A stretch of DNA of 64,000 nt from Pseudomonas sp. Irchel 3A7 (GTDB lineage: Bacteria; Pseudomonadota; Gammaproteobacteria; Pseudomonadales; Pseudomonadaceae), in assembly GCF_900187565.1 (NCBI RefSeq), contig NZ_FYED01000011.1, positions 62,001 to 126,000 of the forward strand, written 5' to 3'. Numbering within the stretch: the stretch's first letter is position 1; each line of letters starts with the position of its first letter. A program made the position numbers and the translations under genes. The notes beneath the pieces were generated by a model that saw nothing but the letters and a program-made list of their open reading frames with translations, ran no database searches and was not told where the DNA came from. This document shows, in pieces, positions 49,491 through 58,114 of this stretch.

Positions 49491-50183
49491 ATGACTGCTG
49501 ACGACCGTATCAAACTCGAACCGAGCTGGAAGGAGGCACTGCGTGCGGAATTCGACCAGCCCTATATGGCAGAGTTGCGAAATTTCCTGCAGCAGGAGCG
49601 GGCGGCCGGCAAGGAAATCTATCCACCGGGTCCGATGATCTTCAACGCGCTCAATTCCACGCCGCTGGACAAGGTCAAGGTGGTGATCCTCGGCCAGGAC
49701 CCGTATCACGGCCCGGGGCAGGCCCATGGCTTGTGCTTCTCGGTGCAACCGGGCGTGCCGGCGCCACCGTCGCTGGTGAACATCTATAAAGAGTTGAAAC
49801 GCGACCTGAACATCGACATCCCCAACCACGGCTACCTGCAGAGCTGGGCCGAGCAGGGCGTGCTGATGCTCAACACCACCATGACCGTGGAGCGCGCCAA
49901 CGCCAACGCGCATAAGGACAAGGGCTGGCAGTTTTTCACGGATCGGATCATTGAAGTGGTCAGCCAACAGCAACCGCATCTGGTGTTTATGCTGTGGGGC
50001 GCCCATGCCCAGAGCAAACAGAAGTTGATCGATGCCACCAAACATTTGGTGTTGACGTCTGTGCACCCGTCACCGCTGTCGGCCTATCGCGGCTTCCTCG
50101 GTTGCGGACACTTCAGCCGGACCAACAAGTTCCTTGAGCAGAATGGCGAGTCGCCGATCGATTGGCGGTTGCCGCCGGTTTGA
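49491..50183 (+). CDS. ung: Uracil-DNA glycosylase
   Basis: A 230-residue family 1 enzyme that removes uracil from DNA. The water-activating Asp70 is in GQDPYHG, the uracil pocket in MLNTTMTVE, and the minor-groove loop HPSPLSAYRGF near residue 193 carries the catalytic His. The ATG at 49491 gives the usual length; another at 49485 is possible. Synteny with the tct locus and algU region agrees with other Pseudomonas. Confidence 0.95.
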   Translation: MTADDRIKLEPSWKEALRAEFDQPYMAELRNFLQQERAAGKEIYPPGPMIFNALNSTPLDKVKVVILGQDPYHGPGQAHGLCFSVQPGVPAPPSLVNIYKELKRDLNIDIPNHGYLQSWAEQGVLMLNTTMTVERANANAHKDKGWQFFTDRIIEVVSQQQPHLVFMLWGAHAQSKQKLIDATKHLVLTSVHPSPLSAYRGFLGCGHFSRTNKFLEQNGESPIDWRLPPV

Positions 50184-50200
50184 TGTGGTGTCCGTGATGG

Positions 50201-50280
50201 CCCCTTCGCGAGCAGGCTCGCTCCCACATGGGGTTTTCGGTGTTCACAACACCTATGTGGGAGCGAGCCTGCTCGCGAAG
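50201..50280. repeat. Inverted REP pair
   Basis: CTTCGCGAGCAGGCTCGCTC and GAGCGAGCCTGCTCGCGAAG lie between the convergent ung and abrB-type genes. Confidence 0.85.
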
Positions 50281-50296
50281 AGGGCAACTCGGTCTT

Positions 50297-51337
50297 TCAG
50301 ACAGAATCCGGGTTGCGGTTCCAATACCTGAACAACGGCTCCGCCAGAAACAACACAAACAGCAGCCGCATCACTTGCATCGCCGTCACCAGCGGAACCG
50401 ACAGTTGCAGGGTCTCCGCCGTCAGGCTCATCTCTGCAATGCCACCGGGCATCATGCCCAGGGTCAAAGAGCGCAAATCCAGGTGGGTCAGGGCACTCAA
50501 ACCCAATGCCGCCGCGGTCGCAATCAACATGGTCAACACCGTGCCAACCAACGTCCGGCCCATGAACGACGGCGCGCGACGGAAAAACTGCCGATTGAAA
50601 TGACAGCCCAGGCCGCTGCCGATCAGCCATTGACCGATCTGGCTGCCGCCGTCGGGCAATCCGATATGCAGGTCCCAGCCGATGCTGACCGTTGCACTCA
50701 CCAGCAGCGGCCCGAACAGCCATGGGTTGGGTTGACGCAAACGTTCCCAGATCCAGGCGACCAATGCGCCTGCGGGAAACAAGATCGCCAGCCAGCGCCA
50801 ATCGATGCTGCCGGCGTGGGAAATAGGCGTGCCGTCGCCCAACAGATATTTGAATGCAGCCGGCACACACAGCACCACCACCAACACCCGCAAGCTCTGG
50901 CCGGCAGCGACCCGGCTGAGTACCGCACCGTTGCGGGCGCCGAGGTTGACCATCTCCCCGGAGCCGCCGGGCATGCTGGAGAAGAACGCCGTGGCGCGGT
51001 CTTCGCCGGTGCGCCGCATCAGCCAGACCCCGACCACCGCGGACAGGCTGGTGACCAACGCACCGAAGAAGATCAGGCCGAAATGACTCAAAACCTGCTC
51101 CATCACCACCGGGGTGAAGTGCAGGCCAATACCGATGCCGACGATCCACTGACCGCACTTGCGACCGCCAGGGATTTCCGCCAGTTGCCAGGGCGTCAGG
51201 CAGCGAACCAGGATGATCGCCAGCAACGAGCCGACCATCCATGGCAGCGGCCAGCCGACCTGGCTGGCGAGGTAACCGCCCAGCAGGCCGACCAGTGGGG
51301 TGCCCCACCACGCTTTGAACGGTGTCCGGTCAGACAT
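50297..51337 (-). CDS. AbrB-family membrane protein
   Basis: A 346-residue inner-membrane protein with about nine or ten helices in two repeats. SMPGGSGEMVNLGARNG and MMPGGIAEMSLTA are the paired AbrB_dup motifs (PF05145). The family is annotated as putative ammonia monooxygenase or regulator, but no enzyme activity is shown for it; it is more likely a transporter. The ATG overlaps the tctA stop by eight bases, so it belongs to the tricarboxylate operon, in the same relative position as in PAO1. Confidence 0.83.
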   Translation of the reverse strand: MSDRTPFKAWWGTPLVGLLGGYLASQVGWPLPWMVGSLLAIILVRCLTPWQLAEIPGGRKCGQWIVGIGIGLHFTPVVMEQVLSHFGLIFFGALVTSLSAVVGVWLMRRTGEDRATAFFSSMPGGSGEMVNLGARNGAVLSRVAAGQSLRVLVVVLCVPAAFKYLLGDGTPISHAGSIDWRWLAILFPAGALVAWIWERLRQPNPWLFGPLLVSATVSIGWDLHIGLPDGGSQIGQWLIGSGLGCHFNRQFFRRAPSFMGRTLVGTVLTMLIATAAALGLSALTHLDLRSLTLGMMPGGIAEMSLTAETLQLSVPLVTAMQVMRLLFVLFLAEPLFRYWNRNPDSV

Positions 51338-52844
51338 CGGCAATGACGCGCCGGGCAACCGAACGTTTGCGCCAGATGCGCACAATCGGCACCAGCAACA
51401 TGACCACGATCAACCCCCAGACACCCATGGTGATTCCGCTCGACCAGAGAATATCCAGCGAACCGTTGGAAATCGACAAAGCCCGACGCAGGTTCTGCTC
51501 CATCAAGCCACCGAGGATGAAGCCCAGCAAAACCGGCGACAATGGGAAGTCCAGCTTGCGCAGGATGTAGCCGAAGATGCCGATACCGATCATCAGGAAC
51601 AGATCGAAGGTGGTGGCATGCACCGCATACACACCGATGGCGGTGATGATGGCGATCATCGGCACCAGCGCCCAGTTCGGTACGGCGAGGATCTTGGTGA
51701 AGAAGCGGATCATCGGAATGTTGAGGATCACCAGCATGATGTTGGCGATAAACAGCGACGCGATCAGGCCCCAGACGATGTCCGGTTGCTGTTGAAACAG
51801 CAGCGGGCCTGGCGTGATGTTGTACAGCGACAGCGCGCCGATCATCACCGCCGTGGTGCCCGAACCCGGAACGCCGAGGGTCAGCATCGGCACCAGCGCA
51901 CCGCAGGCTTCGGCACCGATGGCGGTTTCCGGGGCTGCGAGGCCGCGCTTGTCACCCTGGCCGAATTTGCCGTTCGGCCCGGCGATGCGTTTCTCGGTCA
52001 TGTAGGCCACGGCGCTGGCCAGCGTCGCGCCGGCTCCCGGCAGCACGCCCATGATGAAACCGAGCACCCCGCAACGCATGTTCACCCAGAACACCGAAGC
52101 GGCTTCCTTGAAGTTGAACAGCATCCGGCCGGTGGCCTGGAAGGCTTCCTGGCCACGGTGGGTTTTTTCCAGCAGCAACAGGATTTCGCTGATGGAGAAC
52201 AGGCCGAGCACCAGCACCACGAACTGAATGCCGTCGGTGAGGTGAATGTTATCGCCGGTGAACCGGTACACACCGCTGTTGGCATCAATGCCGACGGTCG
52301 ACAGGAACAGGCCGATCAGCGCGGCAATGAACGTCTTCAGGGGACGGTCGCCGGCCATGCCGCCGAGGCAGACAATCGCAAAGACCATCAGCACGAAGTA
52401 TTCCGCCGGACCGAAGGCAATCGCCCATTTCGCCAGCATCGGCGCGAACACCACCATCCCGCAGGTCGCAATGAAAGCACCGATGAACGAACTCCAGGCC
52501 GACAGCGACAACGCGACACCGGCCAGGCCCTGGCGGGCCATCGGGTAGCCGTCGAGGGTGGTCATCACGGTGGAGGCTTCGCCCGGAATGTTCAGCAGAA
52601 TCGAGCTGATCCGGCCGCCGTATTCGCAACCCAGGTAGACCGCGGCCAACAGGATCAGCGCCGACTCCGGCGGCAGGCCCAGGGCGAAGGCAATCGGGAT
52701 CAGCAATGCCACGCCGTTGATCGGTCCCAATCCCGGCAGCAGGCCGACGATCGTACCGATCAACGTACCGCTGAGCGCGGTCACCAGGTTGTAAGGGGTC
52801 AGTGCGACGCCGAAGCCGTGACTCAAATAACCAAGCGTATCCAT
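51330..52844 (-). CDS. tctA: Tripartite tricarboxylate transporter, large membrane subunit TctA
   Basis: A 504-residue membrane protein with about twelve helices. NLVTALSGTLIGTIVGLLPGLGPINGVALLIP is the TctA signature, repeated at GCVLGFIMGVLPGAGATLASAVAYMTEKRI in the second half. With TctB it forms the channel that takes citrate or related acids delivered by TctC, driven by sodium or proton gradients. The start is one base after the tctB stop. Confidence 0.93.
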   Translation of the reverse strand: MDTLGYLSHGFGVALTPYNLVTALSGTLIGTIVGLLPGLGPINGVALLIPIAFALGLPPESALILLAAVYLGCEYGGRISSILLNIPGEASTVMTTLDGYPMARQGLAGVALSLSAWSSFIGAFIATCGMVVFAPMLAKWAIAFGPAEYFVLMVFAIVCLGGMAGDRPLKTFIAALIGLFLSTVGIDANSGVYRFTGDNIHLTDGIQFVVLVLGLFSISEILLLLEKTHRGQEAFQATGRMLFNFKEAASVFWVNMRCGVLGFIMGVLPGAGATLASAVAYMTEKRIAGPNGKFGQGDKRGLAAPETAIGAEACGALVPMLTLGVPGSGTTAVMIGALSLYNITPGPLLFQQQPDIVWGLIASLFIANIMLVILNIPMIRFFTKILAVPNWALVPMIAIITAIGVYAVHATTFDLFLMIGIGIFGYILRKLDFPLSPVLLGFILGGLMEQNLRRALSISNGSLDILWSSGITMGVWGLIVVMLLVPIVRIWRKRSVARRVIADV

Positions 52845-52845
52845 A

Positions 52846-53304
52846 TCAGTTCTCCAGAACGTCGAGCAGGCCCAGAGGCAGTGGCACGTCCATGACTTTG
52901 TCGAACAGGAGGTACAGGCCGACGCTCATCAGGCTGATGATCACCACGCCCGGCAACCAACGCCCGCCATACAGGCGTGCCATCGGAATGCCTACCAGCA
53001 TGCTGCTGAGGATGAAGCCCAGCGGTTCGAACAGCCCGGCGAAAACCAGCAGCAACAGCACGCAGACACCAATCTTGGTCAGGGTCTCGCGGTCCATCGG
53101 CGGATCTTCATCGGTGTGCTTGATCGGCGAGGGGCGATACACCATGTACACCAGCGCCAGGCCCATCAGCCCCAGCATCAACAAGGGGAAAGCCCGAGGG
53201 CCGATCGGTTCGTAGGAAAAAGGTGCCTGGTAGGGCCAGGCCATCAGCACCAGGCTGAGGCAGGCCAGCAACAGCACCGAAGCAAAAATGCGTTGTAAGA
53301 GCAT
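52846..53304 (-). CDS. tctB: Tripartite tricarboxylate transporter, small membrane subunit TctB
   Basis: A 152-residue protein with four predicted helices (about 4-24, 42-58, 83-108 and 119-140). The ATG at 53304 has CAGGAG upstream; a GTG six codons earlier does not. TctB joins TctA in the inner membrane. It is separated from tctC by a strong hairpin. Confidence 0.88.
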   Translation of the reverse strand: MLLQRIFASVLLLACLSLVLMAWPYQAPFSYEPIGPRAFPLLMLGLMGLALVYMVYRPSPIKHTDEDPPMDRETLTKIGVCVLLLLVFAGLFEPLGFILSSMLVGIPMARLYGGRWLPGVVIISLMSVGLYLLFDKVMDVPLPLGLLDVLEN

Positions 53305-53317
53305 GGGGAACTCCTGT

Positions 53318-53346
53318 GCCACGGCCCCGCAAAACGGGACCGTGGC
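53318..53346. other. Intercistronic hairpin between tctC and tctB
   Basis: GCCACGGCCCCG, CAAAA, CGGGACCGTGGC forms a stem of eleven pairs with one mismatch. It has no T-run. Such structures after binding-protein genes often protect the upstream mRNA from decay and so raise TctC levels over TctAB. Confidence 0.65.
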
Positions 53347-53362
53347 CGCTAGACAGTGACGA

Positions 53363-54343
53363 TCACTGGATCAGGCCGAACTCTTTGGCCAGCACCTTGT
53401 AGTCCGCGACCTGTTTCTTCACGTAGGTGTCCAGCTCCTGGCCGGTCATGGCGAACGGGAACAGTTCACGCTGGTCGCGCAGCTTGGCAAAGTCTTCGGA
53501 CGCCAGCAGCTTGTCGAAGGAGTCCTTCCACCAGGCGTAGTCTTCGTCGCTGACTTTCGGCCCCAGGTAGAAACCGCGAACCACCGGCCAGACGATGTCG
53601 TAGCCTTGCTCTTTGGCGGTTGGAATGTCTTTCATTTCCGGCTCGTCCAGACGCTTGTCGGAGAACACCGCCAGCAGGCGCATGTCACCGCTCTGGATGT
53701 GCGGCATGGAGTCGGAGATGTCGGTACTGCCGACCTGGATGTGGCCGCCAAGCAGGGCCGTGGCGATTTCACCGCCGCCTTCGAGGGCGACGTAACGCAG
53801 GTCGCGCGGGTTGATCCCGGCGGCCTTGGCAATCAGGGCGGTCTGCATCCAGTCCTGGCTGCCGACGGTGCCGCCGGAACCGATCACCACTTTGCTCGGG
53901 TCTTTCTTCAGAGCCTGTACCAGATCGTCCAGGGTCTTGTAGGGCGAATCGCTTTTCACCGCGATGGCGCCATAGCTGGTGCCGACGGCCGCGAGCCAGC
54001 GCACGTTGGTTTCATCGAAACGACCGAACTTGCCTTGTGCCAGGTTCAGCAGCGAACCGCTGGACCACGCCACCAGGGTCCCGGCATCCGCCGGCCGCTG
54101 GGCAACCACCGCGTTGTAGGCCACCGCGCCGACACCGCCGGGCATGTAGGTCACACGCATCGGCTTGGTCAGCAGCTTTTCATTCACCAGCGCGCTTTGC
54201 GCCAGTTTGCAGGTCAGGTCGAAACCGCCGCCAGGGGACGCCGGGGCGATGCATTCCGGGCGCTTGGGTTCAGCCATCAGTTGGCCGGCGAACAACATGC
54301 AGCTGGCGGCGAGGGCTACTTTTTTACGCATTGACAGGTTCAT
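53363..54343 (-). CDS. tctC: Tricarboxylate-binding protein TctC
   Basis: A 326-residue periplasmic binding protein of the Bug/TctC family. The signal peptide (about 1-24, ending LMA) precedes IAPASPGGGFDLTCKLAQSAL, the substrate loop. GSGGTVGSQDWMQTALIAKAAGI and MRLLAVFSDKR are usual. It captures the tricarboxylate entering through OpdH and hands it to TctAB. It is 39 bp after opdH and likely the most abundant product of the operon. Confidence 0.92.
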   Translation of the reverse strand: MNLSMRKKVALAASCMLFAGQLMAEPKRPECIAPASPGGGFDLTCKLAQSALVNEKLLTKPMRVTYMPGGVGAVAYNAVVAQRPADAGTLVAWSSGSLLNLAQGKFGRFDETNVRWLAAVGTSYGAIAVKSDSPYKTLDDLVQALKKDPSKVVIGSGGTVGSQDWMQTALIAKAAGINPRDLRYVALEGGGEIATALLGGHIQVGSTDISDSMPHIQSGDMRLLAVFSDKRLDEPEMKDIPTAKEQGYDIVWPVVRGFYLGPKVSDEDYAWWKDSFDKLLASEDFAKLRDQRELFPFAMTGQELDTYVKKQVADYKVLAKEFGLIQ

Positions 54344-54382
54344 TCAAGTCTCCTTGGGAGTTTTTGTTATGGACGTACTGAA

Positions 54383-55675
54383 TTACCAAAGGGCAACGCT
54401 ATAGCTCACCAGCAGACGCACTTCATCGGCATCGCGAGCAGAATAATTGGAACGGTAAGTGGCATTGCGCAGGCGGAGGGCGACGTCCTTGAGGGCGCCA
54501 CTTTGCACGACATATTTGATCTCGGTATTGCGTTCCCACTCTTTGCCTTCATCACCGTTCTTGAGTTTGATGTTGTCACCGCTCAAGTAGCGGCTCATGA
54601 AACTCAGGCCGGGAACGCCGAGTTTGGCGAAGTCGTAGTCATAACGTGCCTGCCATGAGCGCTCTTCGGCGCCGGCAAAGTCGTTGATTTGCACGAAGTT
54701 GACCAGGTACGGGTCGGCGCCATCCACATAGGGGAACGCGCTGTCGCCGGACATGTGCTGATAGCCGGCGCTGAACTTGTGCCCGCTCAAGGCGTAATTC
54801 ACCAGGCCATTGAGGGATTTGTTGTCGATCTTGCCGCCACGGGCTGCACCCTCGTCATCACTGATGGCCAGGCGCAAATCGGTACCGAAGGTCCCCGGCC
54901 CGAACGGCTGCGAGGCAATCACACCGAGGAAGTGCTGGTTATAGACTTCATCGAGTTGCGCGAAGTGGTAACTGCCGGTGATTTTGTCGGTGAACTTGTA
55001 GTCCACGCCGCCAAAGTCGAAATGCTTGCCGGCAACCGTACCGGCGAAACGGCTGTTCTTGTTGTTGAGGGCGATGTCCTCGAAATCCGTGCTGTCGCGG
55101 TCCTTGGCTTTTTCCAGGCGCCCGCCGGTGAAGGTCAGGTTCTTGATCTCTTTGGACGTCAGCAGGCCGCCTTCAAACGTCTGCGGCAGGATGCGCCCAT
55201 CGTTTGGCTTGAGGATCGGCAATTCCGGTATCAGGCTGCCGATTTTCAACTCGGTGGCGGAGACCTTCACTTTGCCGGTCAGGCCCAATTTGGAGTATTC
55301 GTCAGCCGCGCGACCGTCATCGTGGGTCGGCAGCAGGCCAGTCCCGGTACGATCAGGACTGGAATCGAGCTTGACCCCCAACATGCCCAACGCATCGACC
55401 CCGAACCCCACGGTGCCGTCGGTGTAACCCGATTGCAGATTGAGCATGAACCCCTGGGCCCACTCGTCACGCTTGGACTGTTGGGCGCTGGTGCCATCGC
55501 GAAAATCGCGGTTGAAGTACATATTGCGGGTTTCGAAAGTGGCCGAGCTGTCTTCGATGAAATCGGCCTGGCTCAACGGCGAAAAGCCGGCAAGCGCGGC
55601 AGCACTGGCAAGGGCAGTGTGGCTGAAACGGGAGAGGCGGGCAGGCGCGCAAGCCTGGGTCTGCAAGGACTGCAT
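54383..55675 (-). CDS. opdH: OprD-family porin, OpdH type
   Basis: A 430-residue outer-membrane beta-barrel. After a signal peptide ending LSQA come FIEDSSATFETRNMYFNRDFRDG, the OprD-family N-terminus, and strands ending in aromatic residues to the last VSYSVALW. The position directly before tctC and divergent from tctDE matches opdH, whose product takes up cis-aconitate and other tricarboxylates. An open frame continues upstream to 56125 but runs over tctD and is a shadow. Confidence 0.9.
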   Translation of the reverse strand: MQSLQTQACAPARLSRFSHTALASAAALAGFSPLSQADFIEDSSATFETRNMYFNRDFRDGTSAQQSKRDEWAQGFMLNLQSGYTDGTVGFGVDALGMLGVKLDSSPDRTGTGLLPTHDDGRAADEYSKLGLTGKVKVSATELKIGSLIPELPILKPNDGRILPQTFEGGLLTSKEIKNLTFTGGRLEKAKDRDSTDFEDIALNNKNSRFAGTVAGKHFDFGGVDYKFTDKITGSYHFAQLDEVYNQHFLGVIASQPFGPGTFGTDLRLAISDDEGAARGGKIDNKSLNGLVNYALSGHKFSAGYQHMSGDSAFPYVDGADPYLVNFVQINDFAGAEERSWQARYDYDFAKLGVPGLSFMSRYLSGDNIKLKNGDEGKEWERNTEIKYVVQSGALKDVALRLRNATYRSNYSARDADEVRLLVSYSVALW

Positions 55676-55913
55676 GGGTGACGTACTCCGTTTATTGTTC
55701 TTATTGGTCGAAAACGCTTCGTGGCGTTTTTCGGGTCGCTGTGTGGCAGCAGCGACGGAACTTGAAACATTCCGTAACTCGACTCTAACCAGCCAACCTT
55801 TCGCTAACCTTTCATCAGGCTTTAACGGCTTTGCGGGCTTCACAGCAGCGGAGGTGGCTGTAAACTCCGCGCCAAAGAATGGCGTCGACCATCCCTGAAT
55901 GAGGTAAAGATCC
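55676..55913. promoter_or_regulatory. Divergent opdH-tctC / tctDE promoter region
   Basis: A 238-bp gap must contain the promoters for both transcripts and the TctD binding sites. AACCAGCCAACCTTTCGCTAACC near 55790 shows a direct CTAACC/TAACC repeat (CTAACCAGCC, GCTAACCTTTC) about 17 bp apart, suiting tandem OmpR-type half sites. This is a by-eye suggestion. Confidence 0.4.
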
Positions 55914-56585
55914 ATGCGTGTTCTGCTCGTCGAAGACCATCTGCAGCTCGCCGAAAGCGTCGCCCAGGCGCTCAAGAGCACCGGGTTGACCGTGGATGTG
56001 CTGCACGACGGCGTGGCTGCCGACCTGGCGCTGGGCAGCGAGGAATACGCCATGGCGATCCTCGATGTCGGCCTGCCGCGCATGGATGGTTTCGAAGTGC
56101 TGGCGCGTCTGCGCGCGCGGGGCAAGAACTTGCCGGTGCTGATGCTGACCGCGCGCAGCGACGTGAAGGATCGTGTCCACGGCCTTAACCTCGGCGCCGA
56201 CGATTACCTGGCCAAGCCTTTCGAGCTCACCGAACTCGAAGCCCGGGTCAAAGCCTTGTTGCGCCGTAGCGTGCTGGGCGGTGAAAGGCTGCAACGCTGT
56301 GGCGTGCTGGCCTATGACCTGGACACCCGGCGCTTCACCCTGGGTGAAGAGTTGCTGACCCTGACTTCCCGCGAGCAGGCCGTGCTCGAAGCACTGATCG
56401 CTCGTCCCGGCCGGGTGATGAGCAAGGAGCAACTGGCCTCTCAGGTCTTCGGTCTGGACGAGGAGGCGAGCCCCGACGCCATCGAAATCTATGTGCATCG
56501 CTTGCGCAAGAAACTTGACGGTCAACCGGTGGCCATCGTGACTTTCCGCGGTCTCGGTTATTTGCTGGAAAGCCGCGATGCATAA
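55914..56585 (+). CDS. tctD: Response regulator TctD
   Basis: A 223-residue OmpR-type regulator. The receiver has the phospho-acceptor Asp51 (AILDVGLPRMDGFE), an acidic pair at residues 7-8, and Lys101 in LAKPFE. A winged helix follows (LTLTSREQAVLEALIARPGRVMSKEQLASQVF ... VHRLRKKL). It overlaps tctE by eight bases and is expected to activate opdH-tctCBA when tricarboxylates are present. Confidence 0.92.
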   Translation: MRVLLVEDHLQLAESVAQALKSTGLTVDVLHDGVAADLALGSEEYAMAILDVGLPRMDGFEVLARLRARGKNLPVLMLTARSDVKDRVHGLNLGADDYLAKPFELTELEARVKALLRRSVLGGERLQRCGVLAYDLDTRRFTLGEELLTLTSREQAVLEALIARPGRVMSKEQLASQVFGLDEEASPDAIEIYVHRLRKKLDGQPVAIVTFRGLGYLLESRDA

Positions 56586-57966
56586 GCCCAGCAGCCTGCG
56601 CTGGCGCCTGCTGTGGAACCTGGCGCTGTTGTTGGTGGTGTTGATGCTGGCCAGCGGTTTGAGCGCCTATTGGAATGGTCGCGAGGCTGCCGACACCGCC
56701 TATGACCGGACCTTGCTGGCCTCGGCGCGGACCATTGCGGCAGGTGTTTCCCAACGTGACGGAACGCTCAGCGCCGACGTGCCTTACGTGGCGCTGGATA
56801 CCTTCGCCTACGACAGCGCCGGGCGGATTTTTTACCTGGTCAACGACATCCACCAGAACCTGATTTCCGGTTACGAAAACCTACCCGCTCCACCTCCCGG
56901 AACACCGCGCACCGATGATTACCCGGCACTGGCGCGTTTTTACAACGCCACCTATCGCGGGCAGAACGTGCGCGTGGTCAGCCTGCTCAAGCCGGTCAGC
57001 GAACCGAACATGAACGGCATGGCGGAAATTCGTGTTGCCGAAACCGATGAGGCGCGGGTGAGCATGGCGCGCAGCCTGGCGGCGGATACCTTGCTGCGCT
57101 TGGGCATGCTGGCGGTCGGTGCGCTGCTGTTGGTGTGGTTTGCCGTCAGCGCCGCGCTGCGTCCACTGGAGCGCTTGCGCACGGCGGTGGAAGAGCGGCA
57201 ATCCGATGATCTGCGTCCGTTGCCGTTGGTGGAAGTCCAGCATGAGCTGTGGCCATTGGTGCGTGCACTGAATCACTTTACCGAACGCCTGCGTGAGCAA
57301 TTCGAGCGGCAGGCGCAATTCATCGCCGATGCCGCCCATGAACTGCGTACGCCGCTGGCAGCCCTCAAGGCGCGACTTGAGCTTGGCCTGCGGGCGAACG
57401 AGCCCGAAACCTGGCGCAGTACCCTGGAAAACGCCGCTCAGAGTACCGATCGCTTGACCCATCTGGCTAACCAGTTGCTCTCCCTGGCGCGGGTCGAAAA
57501 TGGCGCCCGGGCGATTGCCGAGGGCGGTGCGCAGTTGCTGGATCTGAGTCAACTGGCGCGTGAACTGGGCATGGCCATGGCACCGCTGGCCCACAAGCGC
57601 GGGGTGGCGCTGGCGCTGGAAGCGGACGAGCCGGTATGGCTGCGGGGCGAGCCGACCTTGTTGAACGAGCTGTTGAGCAACCTGGTGGATAACGCGCTGG
57701 CCCACACACCTCCAGGCGGCAACGTCATTCTGCGGGTCTCGGCGCCGGCGGTGCTGGAGGTCGAGGACGATGGCCCGGGCATTCCCCTGGAGGAGCGTGA
57801 CCGGGTGTTCGAACGCTTTTACCGACGCAACCAGCAAGTGGCCGGATCTGGTTTGGGCTTGGCGATTGTCGGCGAGATCTGCCGCGCGCACCTGGCACAG
57901 ATCAGCCTGCACGATGGCGAGCGGGCGGGGTTGAAAGTACGGGTGAGTTTTATTGCCGGGGAGTGA
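56578..57966 (+). CDS. tctE: Sensor histidine kinase TctE
   Basis: A 462-residue inner-membrane kinase. Helices near 12-30 and 170-190 enclose a periplasmic sensor. A HAMP linker is followed by the H-box AAHELRTPLAALKARLELG, N-box LLSNLVDNALAHT, G1 VEDDGPGIPLEERDRVFERFYR and G2 GSGLGLAIVGEI. It senses tricarboxylates outside and phosphorylates TctD. Eight-base overlap with tctD. Confidence 0.92.
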   Translation: MHKPSSLRWRLLWNLALLLVVLMLASGLSAYWNGREAADTAYDRTLLASARTIAAGVSQRDGTLSADVPYVALDTFAYDSAGRIFYLVNDIHQNLISGYENLPAPPPGTPRTDDYPALARFYNATYRGQNVRVVSLLKPVSEPNMNGMAEIRVAETDEARVSMARSLAADTLLRLGMLAVGALLLVWFAVSAALRPLERLRTAVEERQSDDLRPLPLVEVQHELWPLVRALNHFTERLREQFERQAQFIADAAHELRTPLAALKARLELGLRANEPETWRSTLENAAQSTDRLTHLANQLLSLARVENGARAIAEGGAQLLDLSQLARELGMAMAPLAHKRGVALALEADEPVWLRGEPTLLNELLSNLVDNALAHTPPGGNVILRVSAPAVLEVEDDGPGIPLEERDRVFERFYRRNQQVAGSGLGLAIVGEICRAHLAQISLHDGERAGLKVRVSFIAGE

Positions 57967-57972
57967 ATGCTG

Positions 57973-58111
57973 CTTTTGTGGCGAAGGAGCTTGCTCCCGT
58001 TGGGCTGCGAAGCGGCCCTCAATCCAGACACCGCGGTATCCCGGACAAACTGCTATTTAGCAATTTTACGACTGCTTCGCAGCCGAGCGGGAGCAAGCTC
58101 CCTCCCCACAA
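57973..58111. repeat. Inverted REP pair, GTGGCGAGGGAGC subtype
   Basis: TTTTGTGGCGAAGGAGCTTG and CAAGCTCCCTCCCCACA enclose about 85 bp with an inner dyad GGCTGCGAAGC/GCTTCGCAGCC. They lie between the convergent tctE and HDOD genes. Confidence 0.85.
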
Positions 58112-58114
58112 TGA

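Noticed and set aside
54383..56125. 580-codon extension of the OprD-type porin gene
   Set aside because: The upstream part covers the promoter region and tctD in antisense. The signal peptide and OprD start lie at 55675.
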